This document shows, one piece after another, positions 57,911-64,000 of a DNA stretch of 64,000 bases. The stretch's first letter is position 1; each line of letters begins with the position of its first letter. The DNA is from Leptotrichiaceae bacterium (GTDB lineage: Bacteria; Fusobacteriota; Fusobacteriia; Fusobacteriales; Leptotrichiaceae). The notes beneath the pieces were generated by a model, which ran no database searches, was not told the origin of the DNA, and was given only the letters and a program-made list of their open reading frames with translations. The position numbers were made by a program, and so were the translations under genes. The stretch lies in assembly GCA_018060185.1 (NCBI GenBank), contig JAGOWQ010000003.1, positions 20,110 to 84,109 on the forward strand, given 5' to 3'.

Positions 57911-58501
57911 TTATTGTTTTACCGTATTTAACCATGTCTCTAATTCTTTATCAATTCCTGCTTTAACTTCTCTTCCACTAAATGCAATTCCTTGTTTTAT
58001 ATCTTTTGCTTTCATATTTTTAGAAAAATCTGTTAGAACATCACCATAAACTCCGTCATAAGTCGTAAATATAGATACTGTTTTATTAGAAAAATTTTGA
58101 CTATCTATGTACGTAATCATAGGTGGAGATATTTGAGAAAACCAAGCTGGAGTCCCAAATATAATAACATCATAATCATCAATATTTTTAGTTACATTTT
58201 TTATAGCAATCTTCTCTCTATTTGATTGTTGTTTTGTAACCAAAGATTTAAGAGCATTTAGATTTGAAGTATCGTAAGGATTTTCAGGCTCTATTTTCAT
58301 AATATCAGCACCTAATTTCTCTTGAATTAATTTTGCAACTTTTTCAGTTGTACCTGTTTCAGAATGGTAAACAACTAAAATCTTTTTATTTTCATTACTT
58401 GCTTTAATATTTTCTTTAACTGCTTCTGATGTTGTTGCCTCTTTGGCACATCCGATAACAAATATCCCTAATAAACTTAGGATTATTAATATTCGCTTCA
58501 T
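57911..58501 (-). CDS. Lipoprotein flavodoxin
   Basis: The first 18 residues MKRILIILSLLGIFVIGC form a lipoprotein signal with lipobox ending VIGC, then a linker AKEATTSEAVKENIKAS leads into a flavodoxin domain. ILVVYHSETGTTEKVAKLI is the FMN phosphate loop; DVIIFGTPAWFSQISPPM and FTTYDGVYGD are the other flavin loops. It should be a membrane-anchored FMN electron carrier on the periplasmic face. Its promoter, ribosome site and leader closely match those of the neighbouring aldo/keto reductase. Confidence 0.9.
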   Translation of the reverse strand: MKRILIILSLLGIFVIGCAKEATTSEAVKENIKASNENKKILVVYHSETGTTEKVAKLIQEKLGADIMKIEPENPYDTSNLNALKSLVTKQQSNREKIAIKNVTKNIDDYDVIIFGTPAWFSQISPPMITYIDSQNFSNKTVSIFTTYDGVYGDVLTDFSKNMKAKDIKQGIAFSGREVKAGIDKELETWLNTVKQ

Positions 58502-58557
58502 TTTATTACCTCCAATTTTTATGTGTTATTTGTATGTCGTAATATTTATTCTAATAT

Positions 58558-58586
58558 AGATTACCTTGTTTTTTTCAATTTGTCAA
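58558..58586 (-). promoter_or_regulatory. Promoter of the lipoprotein flavodoxin gene
   Basis: On the minus strand TTGACA, 17 bases, TAATCT. The bases at and before the -35 (TTGTATATAAAAACTTGACA) are identical to those before the aldo/keto reductase promoter, as is the ribosome-site block (ATAAAAATTGGAGGTAATAA). Confidence 0.78.
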
Positions 58587-58699
58587 GTTTTTATATACAA
58601 ATTTTTATGTTGTTTCAAATTATTTATTTTTGGATTACTTAGTTTAATACAAAATCTAACTCTTAAACATATCTATTAAAGTAAGTTATTTTATTATAA

Positions 58700-59632
58700 T
58701 TAAAGCCATGTTGCAAAACTTTCTTTTCTATCTAATTTATTAAGTTTTTCCATATCTTCATTATCTAATTTAAAATCAAATATTTCTATATTTTCTTTAA
58801 TATGATTGACATTTCTTGACCCTGGTATCGCAACATTCCCTGATTGTAAATGCCATCTCAATATTATTTGAGCTGGACTCTTATTATATTTTTTTGATAT
58901 TTTTAAAATTACCTCATCATTAAATAGAATAACTGTTCCACCACGCCCATCTGCATCTTTCCTCCCACCTAAAGGAAACCAAGACTCCAATATAGTTCCA
59001 TACTCACTCAAAAAAATCTTAAATTCTTTCTGCTGATTATAAGGATGTGTCTCATTCTGCACAACTGCTGGTGTAATACTTGCTATTTTCATAATTTCTT
59101 CAAATTCTTTCTCGTAATAATTTGATAATCCTATAGATCTAATCTTTCCTTTTCTAACAGCTCTTTCCATCGCTTTATACGCCTCTTTATCATATCTACC
59201 AGGATGATGAAGTAACAAAAGATCGATATAATTAACATCAAGTTTTTTAAGCCTTTCTTCGATTTTTTCTTCTGCATTTTCAAAGTCGCTTATCCAAAGT
59301 TTTGTAGTAATAAAAATTTCTTCTCTAGGTACACCAGACTTCTTAACTGCTCTCCCCACCGCTTCTTCATTTCCGTAGATACGGGCAGTATCAATTAGTC
59401 TATATCCTTCTCTAAGTGCCGAATATACTGATTTTTCTGTTTCACTTGGTGTCAACGAATAAACCCCTATTCCTATTATAGGCATGTAAATACCATTATT
59501 CAATTTTACATTTTTTTTGATTAAATCAAAATTATTTGTTTCCATTAATTTTTTTGTATTTGCTGTTACCTCTTTAGCACATGATATACTCAAAATCCCT
59601 AATAATCCTATGATTATTAACAATCGTTTCAT
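58700..59632 (-). CDS. Lipoprotein aldo/keto reductase
   Basis: An aldo/keto reductase with a lipoprotein signal: MKRLLIIIGLLGILSISC, then AKEVTANTKKL. The start at 59632 follows TTGGAGGT; an ATG nine codons earlier overlaps that ribosome site. The catalytic tetrad is visible: Asp and Tyr in LIDTARIYGNEEA, Lys in IFITTKLW, His in LLLHHPGRYD. AIPGSRNVNHIKENI is the NADPH phosphate-binding segment. Aldo/keto reductases are normally cytosolic and use NADPH, so lipidation and export are odd. About 310 residues; the enzyme part is full length. Confidence 0.88.
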   Translation of the reverse strand: MKRLLIIIGLLGILSISCAKEVTANTKKLMETNNFDLIKKNVKLNNGIYMPIIGIGVYSLTPSETEKSVYSALREGYRLIDTARIYGNEEAVGRAVKKSGVPREEIFITTKLWISDFENAEEKIEERLKKLDVNYIDLLLLHHPGRYDKEAYKAMERAVRKGKIRSIGLSNYYEKEFEEIMKIASITPAVVQNETHPYNQQKEFKIFLSEYGTILESWFPLGGRKDADGRGGTVILFNDEVILKISKKYNKSPAQIILRWHLQSGNVAIPGSRNVNHIKENIEIFDFKLDNEDMEKLNKLDRKESFATWL

Positions 59633-59678
59633 ATTATTACCTCCAATTTTTATATTCATACAGACTAACCTTAATAAT

Positions 59679-59707
59679 AGAATACCTCGTTATTTTTTGT
59701 TTGTCAA
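59679..59707 (-). promoter_or_regulatory. Promoter of the lipoprotein aldo/keto reductase gene
   Basis: On the minus strand TTGACA, 17 bases, TATTCT. Same upstream block as the flavodoxin promoter, consistent with a duplicated control region. Confidence 0.78.
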
Positions 59708-59994
59708 GTTTTTATATACAACTTTATATTAATTCAAGTTTCTTCTTTATTTATATTTTAATAATAACGGTATATAATTTATAATATAACATAATTAAAA
59801 AAAATTCACTTTACTAATGTCAAATTTTAGTGTAAAATAGATAATATTTATACCTTCATAAAAATACTATGAAATTTATATCTATTTGAAGGTTTGGTTT
59901 TTTAAAGTTTACTAGATACTTAACTATCGACTATTCTATAAATTTTGTTATTATTTAAGTTTATTAATAAATTAAAAATATAAGGAGATAAGAA

Positions 59995-60324
59995 ATGGAG
60001 AATAAAAATTTAGAAAATGTAAAAGATAACTCATATTTTGATGGAGGATTATTAAGTCTAATATTATTAGTTATTGTAGGAGGATTTATATCAACCCTTA
60101 CTTTAGGAATCTGTTATCCTTGGGCAATTTGTTTAATTTACAAATGGGAAGTTGAACATACAGTAATTGAAGGAAAAAGATTAAAATTTACTGGTACCGG
60201 TATTGGATTATTTGGAAACTGGATTAAACTATTTTTATTAATAATAGTAACTTTCGGACTCTATTCTTTTTGGGCAGCTATTTTTATTAAAAAATGGAAA
60301 GCAAAAAATACCATATTTGCTTAA
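59995..60324 (+). CDS. DUF898-like small membrane protein
   Basis: 109 residues with two hydrophobic segments (GLLSLILLVIVGGFISTLTL and WIKLFLLIIVTFGLYSFWAA) around a polar loop that contains GKRLKFTGTGIGLFGNWIKL. That phrase and the G-I-C-Y-P-W / F-G-L-Y-S-F-W pattern are typical of DUF898 (YjgN) proteins, here as a half-length version. Function unknown. AGGAG precedes the start. Confidence 0.75.
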   Translation: MENKNLENVKDNSYFDGGLLSLILLVIVGGFISTLTLGICYPWAICLIYKWEVEHTVIEGKRLKFTGTGIGLFGNWIKLFLLIIVTFGLYSFWAAIFIKKWKAKNTIFA

Positions 60325-60342
60325 GAACCATAAGGATTAGTT

Positions 60343-60380
60343 AATAAAAGAGCTAGATTATTAGTCTAGCTCTTTTATTA
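60343..60380. terminator. Bidirectional hairpin terminator
   Basis: TAATAAAAGAGCTAGA pairs with TCTAGCTCTTTTATTA across loop TTATTAG, between the convergent DUF898-like and activating-enzyme genes. Confidence 0.88.
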
Positions 60381-60391
60381 AAACAAATATT

Positions 60392-61174
60392 TTATCCACC
60401 GATTAAAACTTTAAAATTATATGATTCAAATAATCTTTTTATGCGATTAATTTCATTTTCACTAGGAGTTTTTAGATTTTTTAATAAGTATTTTCTATCT
60501 AATAACTCATATTTAACACTTCCATAATTATGATACGGAAGAATATGTATTTCTTCTATATTTTCCTCTTTGGATATATTAATAATTTGTTTTATATTAT
60601 TTATATCATCAGTATAATTAGGTATATATGGAAATCTAACGATGGTATTACTATTTTGAGAAGATATTTTAAAATTATATAATATATTCTCAATATTTGC
60701 ATTCAATATTTTTTTTGCCTTTAGTTTATCAATAATTTTCAGATCAAAAAGTACTTCATCAACATATTTTATCAATTTTAAAAACAAGTCAGAATTACCT
60801 TCACCACATGTTTCAATAGTTGTATGTATTTGATTTTCTTTAAGTTCCCTTAACAATTTTGTAGCAATTTTAGCCTGCATTAAAACTTCTCCTCCAGATA
60901 ATGTTACTCCCCCTTTAGATGTATTATAAAATATTTCATCCTTTAAAACTTCTTTTACTATTTCATCTACAGAATAAAGTTTTCCGACATTTTTCTTAAT
61001 GTTAGTATAAACATTACTTTTCATTTGTTCTTCTCCCAAAAATTGTGATTCTGGGTTTGAGCACCAAGGACATCGAAGTTGGCATCCTTTAAAAAAAATA
61101 ATAGTTCTAATTCCTTTACCATCATTCGTTGAAAATCGCTGTATATTGAATAGCAATGCTTTTTCTTCAACCAT
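60392..61174 (-). CDS. Glycyl radical enzyme activating enzyme (radical SAM)
   Basis: Installs the glycyl radical on the adjacent enzyme using SAM and a 4Fe-4S cluster. The cluster motif is GCQLRCPWCSNPES (CxxxCxxC) at about residues 30-41, then GGVTLSGGEVLMQ and TIETCGEG. Between the cluster and GGVTLSGGE there are no cysteines, so the ferredoxin-like insert common in activases of non-PFL glycyl radical enzymes is missing, as in PflA. I start it at 61174 (MVEEKALLF) after AAGGTGG. 260 residues. Confidence 0.9.
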   Translation of the reverse strand: MVEEKALLFNIQRFSTNDGKGIRTIIFFKGCQLRCPWCSNPESQFLGEEQMKSNVYTNIKKNVGKLYSVDEIVKEVLKDEIFYNTSKGGVTLSGGEVLMQAKIATKLLRELKENQIHTTIETCGEGNSDLFLKLIKYVDEVLFDLKIIDKLKAKKILNANIENILYNFKISSQNSNTIVRFPYIPNYTDDINNIKQIINISKEENIEEIHILPYHNYGSVKYELLDRKYLLKNLKTPSENEINRIKRLFESYNFKVLIGG

Positions 61175-61226
61175 ATTATCCACCTTCTCTAATTTCATTA
61201 AATAATTATATAAGTACCTTTTTATT

Positions 61227-63525
61227 TTATAAATTATGTTCCGTTCTTTGTATAATATCATCTTGTAATTTTTTATTTAATTCATTGAAAAACGCACTAT
61301 ATCCAGCAACTCTAACAACTAAATTATTGAATTTTTCAGGCTCAAGTTGAGCTTTTTTGAGTGTTTCGATCCCAATTATATTAAATTGTATGTGCTGAAT
61401 TTTGAGTTTCATATATGCATAAATAAAATTAACAAAATTATCCATTCCTTGCTCTGATTTAACAGTATTTGGACTTAATTTTACATTTAATAGACTCCCA
61501 TTAGTCAATAAAAAATTATCTAACTTACTTAAACTTTTTAATACAGCTGTAGGTCCAAATATATCCCTACCAAACATTGGTGACAATCCTCCATCAGCTA
61601 ACTGCTCTCCGTTATAACGTCCGTCAGGAGTAGCTCCTACTACCTCCCCCAAAGGAATATGAGCAGAAACTGTATATGACCCTGGAATAAATACACCATT
61701 ACGTGGATTAGTATATTTTTCTACTTCTTTACAGTAAAATCTTAAAATATTAGAACTAATGCTGTCAACTTCATCTATATCATTACCGTATTTATGTACA
61801 TCTGTAATAAATATATTTCGCATTTCTATATATTCTTCAGAATAAAAATTATCTTTTAACCCTCTAATTAATTCACTATAAGTATATTTTTTTTCATTAA
61901 ATATATATTTTTTAATAGCCATTAAAGAATCCGATAAATTAGGAAGGCCAATCCCTTGAACACCAGAAAAATTATATCTAGCTCCTCCTTCAGTAATATC
62001 AAGACCTCTTTCTAAACAATCTAAAACCATAGATGATAATAAAGGAACAGGCGCATACATCTTATGACCTATATCGACAATATTACTCCCTTCAGCCATT
62101 AATTTCACATAGTGTGATATTTTTTTTTCAATATCTAATATTATAGATTCAAATGAAACAGAGCTATTATTTTCATTATTATATAAAACTTTTTCCATTA
62201 TTTTTAAAATATTTAGCATCGCAATATCATGTAATCCATATGTTTTTCCAGGAATAGAAAGTTCAACACACCCAACAACAGAGTAATCTCTAGCATCTTC
62301 TAAAATTACTCCTTTATTCAAAAAAGAAGGAATTATAACTTCATCATTAAAAATTTGTGGAATTCCAGTTCCTAAAGCTATGGTATCACATGTTTTTCTT
62401 ATAAATTTTTTAGGTTCAAACTCATTGACTCTAACACCTAAATTCGGTTGTGGAAGTCTAATATCTTTATAAGCATCCAAACATAAATAAGACAGTTCAT
62501 TAACAGCAGACTTACCATCTTTTGTCAAGCCACCTAAAATTGCAGTGTATCCTGATGGAAAACCAGCAAAAAATTTTGCACTGTGCTTACTTCTAATAAG
62601 TACAACATCATTTGTTTTAATATAAAAAGCTTCTAAAAACTCTTTTAATTCATCCTCACTTACATCCTTTTCTATATCATTTTGATAGAATTTATATAAA
62701 TATTGGTCTATTCTACCAAGTGATATTGAACTTGCATTTGATTCGTATTGTAAAATTACACATGTATACCATAGAAGTTGTAGTGCTTCTAAAAATGATT
62801 CTGCAGGCTCAGTTGCAATTTTTTTAGATACTACATAAATTCTTTCAAGCTCCATCTTTCTCACTTTATTAGTCTCTTTAAGAGATAGCTCATATGCTAA
62901 ATCAGAATACCTAAGAATATGATTAATAGAAGAATTTAAAGTAATTAAAGATGCTTTATAAAAATTATTATCTGGATTTTTATGTAGTAATATTTCAACA
63001 TCGTCTCGCAAACTTTTAAAACCTTTTGTTAATACAGTATCAAAATCAGGAATAATATGTCCTTGTCCTTTATCTGTTTGATTTAAGTTAACTATTTTTT
63101 CATCTACGCTATCTCTAATATAACTAGGTATTTTCCCATTTAAAGAATCTTTTAAAGATTTTCCTGACCAATATGGGAAAAGATTTTCTACAAATTCAAT
63201 TTTATCTTCTTCTAAAAAAATAAATTTATCTTGAGGTCTTTTATCCACTGTATTAATCTCTTTTTCAATCCAATACGAATCCATTTCTGGTGAAAATTAT
63301 ACCAGAACGTGGTTTTACAGTTCTATTTCCTGCTATTATTTCATTTTCTCTAATAGATATAGAAACTTTATCTAAAATATTTTCTGTAGCTAATGCTCTT
63401 CTGATTATTTCAGGCACCCCTTCTGTCGTTTTATGACTTTCTGTATAAAGTAACGCTCTTTCTATCGATATTTCTCTTTTTTCTTTGAACAAGTTATTTT
63501 TTAATGATTCAATTCTATCGTTCAT
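61227..63525 (-). pseudogene. Glycyl radical enzyme (PFL/glycerol-dehydratase family), frameshifted near the N terminus
   Basis: The N-terminal piece (63265-63525, start MNDRIESLKN after GGAGGTG) carries ISIERALLYTESHKTTEGVP and GNRTVKPRSGIIF. The main piece (61227-63284, 685 codons) continues in another frame with SYWIEKEINTVDKRPQDKF, the active-site cysteine and adjacent glutamate in VVGCVELSIPGKTYGLHDIA, and the glycyl radical loop VVRVAGYSAFFNELN. One base too many at ATAATTTTC (about 63296-63304) breaks the frame; removing it gives RSGIFSPEMDSYW, the expected text. Total about 765 residues. Cys-Glu at the active site points to an eliminase/dehydratase rather than true PFL (Cys-Cys). Substrate unknown. 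Confidence 0.85.
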
Positions 63526-63554
63526 ACAAAACACCTCCATGAATTCTTAATACA

Positions 63555-63583
63555 ATTTTATCACCACATTATTGTTTTGTCAA
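63555..63583 (-). promoter_or_regulatory. Promoter of the glycyl radical enzyme operon
   Basis: On the minus strand TTGACA, 17 bases, TAAAAT, 30 bp before the ATG at 63525. Confidence 0.78.
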
Positions 63584-63681
63584 TTTATATATTGTTTTTT
63601 ATTGTTTATTTATGTTATATTATTATATATTATTGAATAAAAATGAAAATTATAAAATATTAATAAATTTTAATTTAACAA

Positions 63682-63717
63682 AAAAATACTATGTATCGTT
63701 GATACATAGTATTTTTA
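63682..63717 (-). terminator. rRNA operon terminator
   Basis: TACTATGTATC, loop of three, GATACATAGTA with flanking A/T pairs and a T run on the minus strand, 37 bp past the 5S rRNA 3' end. Confidence 0.88.
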
Positions 63718-63753
63718 TTTATTATTAATAAAAACTTCATATAAATAAAAAAA

Positions 63754-63869
63754 GTTTGGCGATTACCGATTTTCCCTAGTAAATAACTAAGTATCTTAGG
63801 CGTAAACAGACTTAACTACTGGGTTCGAAATGTAAACCAGGTGTATCCCTGTTGCTATTATCACCAAAC
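63754..63869 (-). rRNA. rrf: 5S ribosomal RNA
   Basis: On the minus strand the 116-base RNA begins GTTTGGTGATAATAGCAACA and ends TCGCCAAAC; these ends pair to form helix I. Inside are GGATACACCTGG, the loop-B/C segment CGAACCCAGTAGTTAAG and the TAGGG region near the 3' side, all typical of 5S rRNA. It follows the 23S end by about 65 bp. Confidence 0.95.
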
Positions 63870-63934
63870 AATTAACAAGACATTATCAAAAGACAATGAG
63901 AAATAAATAGTAGTAGTAAAAGAGTACATATATA

Positions 63935-64000
63935 AAAAGCGTACGTAATATTAGTACTAGTCAGCTAAATGTATTACTACACTTACACCTCTAGCCTATC
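63935..64000 (-). rRNA. rrl: 23S ribosomal RNA, 3' end (partial)
   Basis: The minus strand reads GATAGGCTAGAGGTGTAAGT and then AGCTGACTAGTACTAATA, the conserved last stretch of bacterial 23S rRNA. The exact 3' end is estimated at about 63935 and the rest of the gene lies beyond the window. Confidence 0.88.

Noticed and set aside
61227..63525. Calling the glycyl radical enzyme pyruvate formate-lyase
   Set aside because: The active site is Cys-Glu with a following SIPGKTYGLHD segment, not the Cys-Cys pair of PFL.

Overview
This 64 kb window comes from a very AT-rich bacterial chromosome, with long A and T runs, strong AGGAGG-type ribosome binding sites and TTGACA/TATAAT-type promoters. A TamB-like outer-membrane assembly protein, a GmhB heptose-bisphosphate phosphatase and many lipoprotein and Sec leaders point to a cell with two membranes. 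With the mannose-family PTS, AdhE and glycyl radical chemistry, this suggests a fermentative anaerobe of the Fusobacteriota, probably Leptotrichiaceae (the Sneathia/Streptobacillus side). That placement is inferred from gene content and composition; no database was searched. Almost everything is on the minus strand.

1-31 kb is housekeeping. On the minus strand come mnmG-rsmG-parB-tamB (tamB runs off the left edge); an ABC-F ATPase with a secreted protein; a DUF937 protein and a lipoprotein; rpsF-ssb-rpsR; and a division/cell-wall operon murF-mraY-murD-ftsW-murG-murC-murB-ftsQ-ftsZ behind a good promoter at 22687-22715. ftsA is missing between ftsQ and ftsZ, and parA is missing next to parB. 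Then come gmhB, two unrecognised genes, adhE, a divergent 5-formyl-THF cyclo-ligase, an exported S66 carboxypeptidase and proS.

31-50 kb holds nadR, an EamA transporter, recG, an N-acetylmuramoyl-L-alanine amidase, an L,D-transpeptidase, nagA-nagB, and an amino-sugar operon. The operon order is agaS, EIIB, EIIC, EIID, EIIA, an exported histidine phosphatase, then a tagatose-bisphosphate-type aldolase. It faces a GntR/HutC regulator across a perfect 14-bp palindrome placed just after the operon's -10 box. Together these predict PTS uptake of an N-acetylhexosamine (GalNAc-like), deacetylation, deamination/isomerisation and aldol cleavage. ruvA, murI and a D,D-carboxypeptidase follow.

50-56 kb is a graveyard: a TPR gene broken by two frameshifts and a stop, a small gene with a stop and a frameshift, a lipoprotein cut by an in-frame stop, orphan open frames, a tyrosine-recombinase fragment, and a QorB-like gene with an internal deletion. 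A 48-nt imperfect direct repeat (50157-50204 and 53959-54006) brackets the recombinase fragment and most of these. Just outside lie two copies of a possible small RNA: a 25-nt identical block followed by a terminator hairpin whose stem differs but stays paired. The block is complementary to a ribosome binding site plus an ATGAAGAA start.

56-64 kb carries an exported SAM-hydrolase-family protein, an aspartate/glutamate racemase-family gene, a lipoprotein flavodoxin and a lipoprotein aldo/keto reductase that share promoter, ribosome binding site and lipoprotein leader, a DUF898-like protein, and a glycyl radical enzyme (frameshifted near its N terminus) with its activating enzyme. The window ends in the tail of an rRNA operon (5S and the 23S 3' end, minus strand).
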